Assembly (NCBI GenBank): GCA_020091685.1
Contig: CM034598.1
Coordinates: 18,767,362-18,831,361 of the forward strand
DNA: 64,000 nt
Reading direction: 5' to 3'
DNA from: Lutjanus erythropterus
Taxonomy: Eukaryota > Chordata > Actinopteri > Lutjaniformes > Lutjanidae
In this document: piece after piece, positions 47,064 to 57,040 of the stretch
Layout: the number at the start of each line of letters is the position of its first letter
How positions within the stretch are numbered: the stretch's first letter is position 1
Notes under the pieces: model-generated
What the model saw: the letters and a program-made list of their open reading frames with translations, nothing else
The model's database searches: none
Told to the model about the DNA's origin: nothing
Made by a program: the position numbers and the translations under genes

Positions 47064-48950
47064 CACAATAGAAATGCTTGTTATTTTTGTTATCCATTTT
47101 GTTAAAAAATGTGAAATGTTTCGTTTTCATTAGCAGTAACTTAAGATTGACTCGTTGAAAGCGAACATTAACAAGAAGTCATTCTCTCTGCTCTCCTGCA
47201 GGACATAAGTTGAGCCTCTCCGGCACACATCAGAAAAAAAACCAGAAATTTCTTGGTTACGAGGGTGATGAGTCCTCATCTAATATGAAACTCTCTTCTC
47301 ACTGGGAGCAATATAAAAAAAGATTCTGGTGCCCCCCCAAAAAAAATTGCTATGGTGCCCTAAAGGTTTAAGATGTGTGAGAGGATCTGTGTTTCAGTAC
47401 GTTTGCACTGACTCCAGGTCTGTTCCGTGGATTGTCTTCAGGTTCAAAAGTTCTGGGTTTGGAGGGGTGAAAGCTGAACCTGGGTTTGCACCAAAAGTCT
47501 TATCTGGCTGAGCCGGAGCCGGGCCAGACATATTGACTGATGTTCCAGGCATAATGAAAACATTCCCTGCAAATTGAATCTGATTGGATATCAGCTATCA
47601 GCCGTCGTTCAACAACAGCAGAGCAAATGAGCCGCCAGCAGCCTCCTTTCTCTCTCTGTCTCATTAATCACACACGAAACTGCAGCAGGTTTGACCTTAC
47701 TGACTGTACGTCTCATGGGTTTCCCTCCCTGATTGTCCTTCACATGATCTTAGCATTTTTATTATCTTTAAAACTAAAAGATGCTTCAGATATGTTTCTT
47801 GATTCCCTAAGGGCAGAGCAGGGACTAAAGCGAAGTAGGGATGGTCACAACATGGACCTTTCTCGAAGAGGTGAAAAATCCACAAATCAGCCCAGTCCAA
47901 TCTATTTTACCAGAGTTACAGCAGAAAAACAGAGTTTCACTTTGAAAGTAAAAAATAGTTTCTCCTTATGAGGAAATTTGATGATGACTGTAAATGTATT
48001 AAAGTGAAACAGAAAAGTAAAACACAAGTTATGGAAATTTCAACACCACCAGGACACCACGGCTGTAGTGTTGTTGTAGGAGAGTGTTAAGCACTAAGTT
48101 GAATTTGACATATTGGACTAATGATGACATTTGACGCGATAAAATGATTTGAGAGAAACATGATCATTTGCTTGGATGACAAAGCATTAATGAGTGTTAT
48201 ATTATAGAAATATTTAATACTTGCTTGTTTCCACAAGAACAATATGGAACATCAAATTACACTTTGCATCATTTGTTTAAGATTTTTTTTTAAATTTGTA
48301 TTATTAGAGGACAAATGTATTTTGTCCACAATGGAATATGGTTATTCTAAATTAATGCATCTAAAGGGGGGAAGAGGGAAATAGAAAAAAGTTATTCTTT
48401 CATCCCTGCTCTCCCTATTCTCTCCCATGTGGAAAATTCAGTTTTCATTCTGAACAGCACATTATGTTTATTTCATACGTCTAAGTAGTTGAGCAGAGGA
48501 GTAGCAAATGAACACTCAACTTTCCTTTTTTTGTCTGCAGCCATTTAAGGACAAACTAAATAGAAGTGCGCTCATTAGATGGATACCAAACCCTGCACCT
48601 GCACTGACACTGTAGCAGCTTATTCACACCATTATTCTCCCTATATAATGTCCAATTTAATGGGACGAGTAGAAGAATAGAACAGAAATTTAAGCATGAC
48701 TCACGTCGTCTTTTGGGGGCTGGTGTCAGCTGGGATAAATCTGGGAGGGTCACTTGGCATGAGACCACCAGCTCCAGTGCTCTCTCTCTCTCTTTCTCTC
48801 TCTCTCTAATTGAGCAGCCCAATATCAGCTCACCTACAAGAGAAGACATGACACAGCACCCCCTGTTGGAGAGTAACAGCATTTCTGTGAGGGGCAGTCT
48901 CAAAAAATAATGTGACCTCAGTCCTCCATGTTCATGTTGATGATCTACAC
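47064..48950. other. gene-free stretch, nothing recognised
   Basis: No supported gene. A good-looking acceptor at about 48527-48540 (TTTTTTTGTCTGCAG) precedes 24 open codons and then a stop, with no donor or domain. A CT run lies at 48779-48808, and a second CTCF-like word (GCACCCCCTGTTGG) at about 48855-48870. Confidence 0.4.
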
Positions 48951-49057
48951 CAGGCCTATTCGGTTACTTTTAGGAAGGATTTGATATTTGAAATAAGTAA
49001 AGTGCAAAGGGGCTGGACATTTACATTTCCTGTGTCTCACCTGGAATGTCAGGGATT

Positions 49058-49059
<2 letters not shown>

Positions 49060-49103
<44 letters not shown>
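49060..49103. repeat. (CAA)n microsatellite
   Basis: About 14 CAA units. It gives the poly-Gln tail of a spurious frame at 48912-49106. Confidence 0.98.
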
Positions 49104-49104
<1 letters not shown>

Positions 49105-49304
49105 AACATTGATAATAGCAAAGTGCTTCACATAAAAACTGAAAATTCATAGAGCAATTACAAAATTAAATCGAGTCAATGCAGATTTTATTTAAAATGT
49201 TAGGAATAGACAAAAGAATAAGAGCATAAAACAAACAAAGTAGTAATTAAAAGCTATTTTATAAAAAAAAATGTTCTTAAAAAGAGGACTCTATGGTAGT
49301 TTGT

Positions 49305-49686
49305 TCATTCATTCATTCATTTTCTGTAACCGCTTAGTCCGTAAGGGTCGCGGGCTGCTGGAGCCTATCCCAGCTGACATTGGGCGAGAGGCGGGGTTCA
49401 CCCTGGACAAGTCGCCAGTTCATCGCAGGGCTGACACATAGACAGACAACCACTCACACTCACATTCACACCTACGGGCAATTTAGAGTCACCAATTAAC
49501 CTAACATGCATGTCTTTGGACTGTGGGAGGAAGCCGGAGAACCCGGAGAGAACCCACGCAGACACGGGGAGAACATGCAAACTCCACACAGAAAGGCCCT
49601 GACCCAGCCGGGGAGCTGGGGGACCGAACTCAGGACCTTCTTGCTGTGAGGCAGCAGTGCTAACCACTGCACCACCATGCCGCCCC
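49305..49686 (-). mobile_element. V-SINE-like (mermaid-type) retroposon with 12-bp target duplication
   Basis: Reading on the minus strand: head GGGGCGGCATGGTGGTGCAG with A-box-like TGGTGCAGTGG and B-box-like GAGTTCGGTCC; a central domain containing GCATGTTCTCCCCGTGTCTG and CAGTCCAAAGACATGCATG; a LINE-like tail ending in ATGAATGAATGAATG. ATGGTAGTTTGT flanks it on both sides (49293-49304 and 49687-49698). This is an intact-looking, fairly recent insertion. Spurious frames through it are common in fish protein predictions. Confidence 0.88.
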
Positions 49687-50649
49687 ATGGTAGTTTGTCT
49701 TATTCTTAAATAGAAGATTATTCCAGAGTTGTGAAGCCCTCACAGTAAAAACCCTTCTACTCTCTGTCTCGACTCTGGGTACAGAAAGCTAACAGATCAA
49801 AAAGTCTGGACAGGGGTGTAGGGGGCGAGAAGGTCAGGGACAAGGCCACTCAGAGATTTTAAAAGAAGTTATAAAATTTCTGAATCAGTTCTAAAAACTA
49901 CAGGTAACTGGTGCAGTAGTCACTCACTGGATGCATGCTGCTGGTGTAAGTCCTGCCACTGGTCGCTTGCTGCCAGCAGCATCATGGCGTCTGCATCTAT
50001 GTTTTAAAGTCCCTGGGAAGCAACGCTGAAAACAGCAAATCAGCACCCGGGACCTTAATGGTATGAACGTAAAGAAGCTAACAGCTGTTACCAGTGATGT
50101 AGTCATTTTAAAGCCAGAGCTCACCTCCTGACATGCAAATGTTCCACTGATGCAATGTCCCACTCTGCACTCTTTTGCACCTGCACCATCGCTGCATGCT
50201 GGACTTTGCTCCGTCCAAGATGTTTGTGATTGTTTTAAAGACATGCCGACAAGGTTGTGTTTTTAGGGAGTGTTTTTATCCCTTATAGCAGAATGCATGT
50301 GTGGAGCCAGACCATTCTCCAGGTCATGCAAGACCACTGGTGCGATGAAATGACAAGGTGTGTCATGACCTCTTGCACTTGTAAGAAGCATCTTTACGTT
50401 GGACAAGTTGGAGGCCGATGACTGATTTCTAGGAGATTCCAGTGAATAATGAATTACAGTAATCTAGATGTATAAATATGTGTAAAACAAAGCACCTTTT
50501 AAAATTTTTTTTCTCCACTCAATGAGTTTACACAATTGAAAAAGAAAAAAAGTGCAGGAAAACAATACAACTTTGTAATGCTTGAAGTAGATGCTAGAAA
50601 TAGCTTTTTGTTTTAATAAGCACAGTGTTGTATTTAACTTTTTTTTTCA

Positions 50650-51190
50650 GTTTGACTTTATATTTGCTGTGAGAAATACTAAAATGACAATGATATATCA
50701 TCAGAGATTAAGGAAACATGTCATACTGAAATACTCAGCAGTGTCCACCTTTGAAATTTCTATTTCAGCCCATTTCACATTAATTAGAGTTCAAATTAAA
50801 GCCGAATGTTTGCAGAATGAGTAGGTGTGTGCTTATGAGTCATAAGAAACCCTTAATATTATTTTAGAAGGAGTAGATTTTTATAATGGTTAATGGAGTC
50901 TGGTAGGCAGTAAGACAGTAGTCACTGATTCCAGCTCCAGAGTTTGTATTTTCAGAGCAGTGGGCTTTTATTTTCAGGCTTAACTTTACGTTGACAGACA
51001 AATGACAGAATAGCTGATCAGCTTAGAGTGTAGGACTTGCTGTTGCCTGTTATCGTCAAATTACAATGTTGTGCTCATCTTGTGCCCCTGCAGTGTTCCT
51101 GCAGCCTGTCTGAGAGTCTTGAGATGAGACCAGAGATCGTACATGAAATAGGATTCCAACCTATTTAATACACCGTCTATGGGTTCATCT
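50650..51190 (+). repeat. diverged direct repeat, copy 1
   Basis: Matches 55020-55690 in the same orientation over most of its length. Shared words include GAAATTTCTATT, CATATTAATTAGAGTTCAAA (CACATTAATTAG here), TTTTCAGAGCAGTGGGCTTT and TTGACAGACAAATGACAG. It sits inside the composite transposon 48951-51419. Confidence 0.85.
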
Positions 51191-51419
51191 CGCTATATGG
51201 ACTGCTGAACTAATTTTTAGAGGTGGAATTGATCCTTTAATAACAAATGCAATGATGATCTTCTAATAAACAATTTAAACATAAACATAAACTTGTTGAA
51301 TGTCAAGTTAAATGTTATTTAAATAAAATTAGAATGATATATATTTTTCATATTTATAAATGATCAAAGGGCTTGATTGAGGTTGTTACAGGGCCTATGG
51401 TCCACCAATCGAATAGGCC

Positions 51420-52950
51420 AGATTTACATTAACCTCAGCAATATTAAGTGTCAGTTTTTATTCTGTAGTTTTAAGTCACAAGTGTGGTGTCACCCTTGTG
51501 GGAGTGAACACAAAATAACTCAAAACTCTTTGACCCTTGAAGTGCTTTTCACTGAGTGCTCTGCTATTAATTGTCCCCTTCTGTTGCTCAAAATAACAAG
51601 ATTATACAACACCCCAGTGAAGACGTGTGAGACGGAGATTTCTATTGTTCCTCTTGTCTCTTGTCGTTGCTGCAGCTCCTCGTCCCTCCCTCCGCTCCCT
51701 GGACATCACCGAGCCAACAGATTAATTAGACAACTGATAGCGGCAGTGTTCTCTCTTAGTGCTGGCCCACTGAGTTTTGTTTTTCTTTTTCACTTCTTGT
51801 AAGCCTCTAATTTCTCTCTTTACATTAATGGGGCTTACTTGGCGTAGTGACCCGGGGGAGAAGAAAATTAAGTCTCTTTTGCTCTGGGGAGGGGGGCTGC
51901 AGCTTATCCCGAAAAAAATCTAGTTTGCTTCATCCATTTGGCGAGGGAAAATATTACACCAGGCCTGAATAAAATAAACCCTAAATTAAAAAGTTTACAT
52001 TTTAGCATCACTTCTGCAAACTGGCTCTTTGTATCACACATATTTTATGTTGTCTAATAAAAGGTACAGACATTTTGTGAGAGCAGCCACCGCTTCATGT
52101 TCTTCCATTCAACGTCTGTCAACCCTCTCTGGACACAGGTCCTGGTTGGTTGCCTTGGAAACCAGCATATGACTATTCTGAGAGCGGCGGTAGTGAGGGA
52201 GAGACGAAGCGAGCGTAGTAAAGGTAAGTCACACAAGGACCCTCTGGTCAACCTGATAAAGTGCGATGAAAATCAGAGGCCACGACTCCGCGACGCCTGC
52301 GATACAAGAGAGAAAAATTGTTGTTTCTTTTTCTGAAAGCGCTGAAAAGAGTCGAGCACAATGCAGAGAATATTTTGTTGCTTTCAGAGCGTGTCTCAAA
52401 AGTGGATGAATCAATAGAGAAAATAGAGAATGGATTTTCCTTTTCTTCTCATGTACAAACAGTGCAGCACATGGCAAAAGATGCTGCACTGTCTTCAGTC
52501 TGGCTCTCTTATACACATATTTTTACACACACACACACTTCCCACTGCACTATCAGTGCCTTAATCTGTGCATTAATTACATGTGTCTGAAGTGTGAGCC
52601 ACACTTCTTTTTTCCTGGCACTAAACCATTATGTATGAGTCCAGGTCTGGGGCTCCACGCTTTTTATTCATGTTCTTTGAGGAGGCTGTCAGGCCTAATT
52701 AAGACAATATGCTTCTAACCAGCCTGTTTGGATAGCCTCTGCCTCCCCACCCCCCTCACACTATCTCTGCCTGAGTTTACTGCTACACACACGTTTATAC
52801 CTGTCTACGCTTTGTATGGATCACAGAGAATATAAAGATACATGTGATAGAACAAAGATTATTATTATCTAAGGCAACAGATGGCAGGAAAATACTTCAC
52901 TTATTAATATCTACTCTTGAATTGAGAGAAAGGAGTTAGCAGGTTTTTAT
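51420..52950. other. gene-free stretch with a candidate regulatory block
   Basis: No gene. 51660-51960 is low-repeat with AACAGATTAATTAGACAACT and TTTACATTAATGGGGCTTAC. The segment 52139-52223 looks exon-like (CACAG at the left, AAAG|GTAAGT at the right) but contains an X-box, and no domain is recognised. Confidence 0.4.
52149..52162. promoter_or_regulatory. X-box-like motif GTTGCCTTGGAAAC
   Basis: A palindromic RFX-type site with one deviation from GTNRCC-N2-RGYAAC. It lies in a short GC-rich block. Confidence 0.45.
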
Positions 52951-53080
52951 TTAAAGGGACAGTTCATGCCAAAATCGCAACCTACTACCTATCCAGCTAG
53001 ATTGTTTTAGTGTAAGCTGCTGAGTGTCGGAGATATCAGCTGTATAGATGTCTGCCTTCTCTGCAATATGATGATACTTG
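52951..53080. mobile_element. fragment of a TTAAAGGGACAGTTCA-type repeat
   Basis: Starts TTAAAGGGACAGTTCATGCC and contains GCTGCTGAGTGTCGGAGATA and TAGATGTCTGCCTTCTCTGC. I recognise this as the terminus of a widespread teleost repeat. The remainder is absent. Confidence 0.55.
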
Positions 53081-55019
53081 ATTTTTATTTGTTTATTTAT
53101 TTTCCAATTAATTTTCAGAGTGGATTCGCTTGCTTCAGTTTAGTTTTTATGCATTATGTAACCAGAGTTGGTGATTGCTGGAACAGTGGAAACACAAGGT
53201 AAGATGTGCACTCTCTCACTCTCAAAAACTTACCAACAGCACAGATTTCGTAACCCAAACCATGATCTTTTCCTAAATAAATCCAAGTAGTTTTATTATA
53301 ATCAAATCAAACTGCAACCATTTCACTACATTAACCACATTTATTTTTGTTACCATCATGATGAAAGCCACTCGACTATGAATCTGCTTTTAACACAACT
53401 TCATGGGATGGGATGCATTCAAAATTGAATTTATATACAGGCAATAGGAAAATTTAAAGTCCTGATGTTGTATATGCGCATAGATTGGCAAGACCTTGTT
53501 GGGCCAAAGTCAAGCCTTAAATTTAGGACAAGAGTGAAAAGAAGAGAGAGAAAGAAAGTGCAACAGAGATGTAGAGAAAGGTAAGGGATGAGAAATGGTG
53601 TAAAGGCTTCAGAAGACGTTGCTCTGCTGTTTTACATCCCTGATAACAACAACCAGACCACCTCTTCACTCCTGCCACATCTCATAGACGTACACACATA
53701 AATGTTGCAGGCAAAGAAAGCTGCCACGAGGTCAGTGTTTATTTTCTTTCCTTTTGTCCCTCTCTTCATTCTTCCCTCGTGATCCAAGGTGACAGGGCAG
53801 CGCTGGGGCAGATAGGCCGAGTGAGCATCACAGTGTAAAGGCAGAAAGAGTGGCCTGGGCGGCATGGAGGGGAGATATACTGTAGGTCTGGTGGTGACAG
53901 TGCAGCAGCCACACAGGGGCCTATAGAGCCACTCCAGAGGCCATAATTCAATCATAACACAACCGTGATGAAGACAGAGAGACGGAGCTGCGGGATAAAC
54001 CGGCAGAGTTAGACGCGGAGGAGAAAGAGGAGAGCGGATAGGGGCATGAGTAGAAAGAATCAGATTACCATGCTGTTAAAGGGGAGGGGAGGATGACACT
54101 CATCCGACCTGATTTAAACGACAGAAGCGTAAGGAATGAAGTCCTCGGCTCGTCTGTCCACTGACCTCACCAGGGAGCGGCGAGTGTGCGAGAGGGGAGC
54201 AGAAGAATTGGTCATGCTTGGAGTGAGATGGTGCTTAATCGTCCAGAGGCCGGGATTGAGTAACTGTGACTGGGCGCATCCGCTGCCGAGTGAGGGGCAG
54301 GGGAAATCTGAAAAGCTAAAAAGTCATAATCATTTTTTTTTATACACACGCGGGCTGCTCGGGGCTGTGTGTGATGAGGCCATCAGCCACTAGTGGTCCC
54401 GCAGACGTGACACAAGTCATTTCACCTCAGCTCCACACGGCTCATGCACATTCACAGGATGGTAATTGTGCCCCGTGCTCTCTGGCTGATGCAGCTTGTG
54501 CAAGCATAGCCAGTCTGTGCAGCTGGTAGTCTACCTCTATCTCTGCTTCTCAACCTCAGTTCTAGTCACTTTCCCTGTATCTGTCTTTTTTTTTGTCTGT
54601 CTTCAACAATCATGTGCTGTAATTGTACCAAACATCTGTGAGAAACAATTTCATCTCTACGCTAAGAGCCCCTGTGAGTACAGCCGAAGGGCCCAGATAT
54701 GTTCCTTTAATGTGTGTGAGTAAGGTTTGTTCTTTTCCTTGCGTGTGTGCATGTGTGTATGTGTTTATGCTTGTGCATGTTTGTCTTAGGCTATTGATCT
54801 GGCCAGCCCACAGCAGACATTAAATGAGAAGAGTAGAGGCTGAGGCCGACAGGGAGAGAGATGGAGAGAGTGATGGATGGCAATATAAGAGGAAGGAGCT
54901 GTGGGCAAGCAGAAAACTCGACCGACAAGGCCGAACATTTTGAACTATAAAAAGCAGAGAATGAAGGCATTCAAAGATTTGACTGAGAACTTGAGAACAG
55001 TGTTACATTAAAGAGATAT
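53081..55019. other. gene-free stretch, nothing recognised
   Basis: No gene supported. 53980-54450 is GC-balanced and low in simple repeats. The frames at 53632-53955 (minus) and 54136-54393 (plus) lack domains. Confidence 0.4.
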
Positions 55020-55690
55020 CTCTGATATATTTGCTGTAATAAATCATGAAATGACCACAATATGCCATCAGAGATCAAGAAATTTGAAATTGAAATGCTT
55101 GCTCCTATACTTATTTCTCTGACATCAATACTGCAGTCACCGTGTCCCCCTGTGAAATTTCTATTCCAAGTCAGAATGACTGTTTTTGTTTTCCCATTTC
55201 ATATTAATTAGAGTTCAAACTAATGTTGAATGTTCGCTGAATTAATTAGTGTCTGTTTATGAGTTGCAGAAAATCGTTAATAATCTTGTAGAAGGAGTAG
55301 ATGTTTATAACGTTTAAACTGAGCACTATGTTTACAGGCAGCTAGAAGGCAGGCAGTCTCTGAACTCCAACTCCAGAATTTGTATTTTCAGAGCAGTGGG
55401 CTTTTGTGTTCAGGATAACGGGCTGAACTTTGCATTGACAGACAAATGACAGGTATAAATAGCTGATAAGCTGACAGTGTATGACTTATCGTTGGTTGTT
55501 ATTGACAGTTTATGATTCTGCGTGTGTCTTGCATTCCTGCAGTGTTCCTGCAGTGTTCCTGCAGTGTCCCTGCAGCCTGCCTGAGTTTCCCTGAATCTGG
55601 GGAGGAGCAGCGAGGGGGAAACAACTCACCTCAATCATAGACTGTTAAATAGGATTTCAACCTATTAAATGTACCATCTACAGCTCCGAC
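55020..55690 (+). repeat. diverged direct repeat, copy 2
   Basis: Paralogous to 50650-51190. It differs by insertions, including a triplicated TGTTCCTGCAG unit at about 55540-55575. It lies immediately before the inverted tandem-unit copy at 55750. Confidence 0.85.
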
Positions 55691-55749
55691 TAACTATTGA
55701 GACTGCAGTATTCATTTTTTGGATGCATAATTGCTTTAAGAATGCAGAT

Positions 55750-55935
55750 GCACTGAAAAAATAAACTATTTCTTTTAACTTAAAAAAGTTAGTGTCCAGG
55801 CTGCCTTAAAATTTTAAGTTGACTGAATTTGAAAAAAATAAGATGAGGTAAGTTTGTAAATAATACAAAACAAATCAACCTCTCTAGTCAAATAAACTTG
55901 TTATTAATTTAGTTGTACTTGAGAAAAACATGTTA
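55750..55935 (-). repeat. inverted solo unit of the 5921-7150 array
   Basis: Contains AGTGTCCAGGCTGCCTTAAA, AATTTTAAGTTGACTGAATTTG and TTAGTTGTACTTGAGAAAAA, the complement of words in the array at 5921-7150. It starts close to CACTGAAAAAATAAAC, a TIR-like end. Confidence 0.75.
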
Positions 55936-56415
55936 AATAAGTGTGTGTTCAGTGTTACCCAGTTCAGTCATAGCTAATGACTGAGGGATGAAGAGGAGAA
56001 TGAGATGGAGACTGAAAGCAGCATACAGACATTTAGGGGGACACATGGTACATGAACAAGAAAACTCAACAGTGACTCACAAACTCTGTATGCTAACACA
56101 AACACACTTATAAATCCATACAGCTCTACTGTACAGACACTGCCGGATTGAAGGAAGTGGCTTGGAAATATCAAAACAACCTTGGGGAGCGTGAGCTCGC
56201 TGTGAACACTGTGTGCCTCCGCTGCACGGCCTCTTTATATCTCTCCTTTTCAATCAATCTGTTCTTTACTCTGACATCCATTACTCTGGCCTCTCTCTCT
56301 CCACATGTTATTTGTGTCTTTGTACGGTTTGTTCTGTTCGGAGGGTATCCTAAAGCAGTGCGTAAGACACACACACAGACACACACATAGACACACACAC
56401 ACATACGTACGTACC
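55936..56415. other. gene-free stretch, CA-rich at the right
   Basis: No gene. Short CA runs lie at 56370-56403. Confidence 0.45.
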
Positions 56416-57040
56416 TATGCCATTCTTGGGGACATCACATTGACTTAAGCCCAAAGTCCAGTTCCAGATGATATATCTTCCATCGGGTCCAGTGTGTGTT
56501 CACATGTGTCAAACCGTCCAGAAACTGTAAAGTCAAGGTGTAAAGATCTTTGATTATTGGTCATACAGTTGGCAGAGGAGGGCACAGTCAAATATATACA
56601 TATGCAGGCTGCTTTGCTTGACAAAGTTCACCAAAATTGAATTCCACGTCCAAGGTCCATGGTCCAAGCAGACCGAGACGTTACCGAGACCTTAAAAAAG
56701 TTGTCTTGCAACTGACCAAGATCGGCCTTGAATACTACAACACTACCAGAGAGTGGTGAGTTTGGTCGGTCCCAAACAAACCGCACTAAGAGGGTAAATG
56801 CTCCAGGGTCCAGTTCAACTGGACTAAACACGGATGGTGTCATCCATTCATTTCCTGGAGACTTATCCCAAGCCTCCCAACAGCTACTTCCCTAACCCTA
56901 CCCCTTCTTCTAATCTTACCCTAACCCTAACCTTAATCCACTGACCCCAAAATCATTGTTCTCTCAACTAGTGGCACGGCTTTTGTCCCCAATTATACCA
57001 GCCACCCCCAGTTAAGTGGTCCTGAGTCATATCCACAGAC
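56416..57040. mobile_element. GGGGACATCACATTGACTTA repeat split by an unrelated insert
   Basis: The left part TCTTGGGGACATCACATTGA (56424 on) and the right part TTCATTTCCTGGAGACTTA (56847 on), followed by CCTAACCCTA-rich DNA and CCCCAGTTAAGTGGTCC, belong to one familiar teleost repeat. About 390 bp in between is foreign, including a GACCGAGAC/CTTGAATACTACAACACTA segment (about 56665-56750) related to 61385-62650. Confidence 0.5.

Larger units (their letters stand above)
48951..51419. mobile_element. 2.5-kb composite DNA transposon with CAGGCCTATTCGRTT inverted ends
   Basis: The left end CAGGCCTATTCGGTTAC (48951) is matched by the right end CCAATCGAATAGGCCA (51404-51419), whose complement is TGGCCTATTCGATTGG. 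It is related to 37731-38945 in at least three blocks. Interruptions are a (CAA)n repeat (49060-49103), a SINE (49305-49686), and the segment 50650-51190, which recurs at 55020-55690. No transposase frame is left. Confidence 0.7.

Noticed and set aside
48527-48615. A strong-looking acceptor followed by 24 open codons
   Set aside because: The frame stops without a donor, and no upstream coding exon fits. Probably chance.
49398-49688. A 96-codon minus-strand frame starting MGRHGGAVVSTAASQQEG
   Set aside because: It is a chance frame through a V-SINE-like element, a common false gene call in fish genomes.
56891-56937. TTACCCTAACCCTAACC, telomere-like
   Set aside because: Only two to three units within a known teleost repeat; not an interstitial telomere array.
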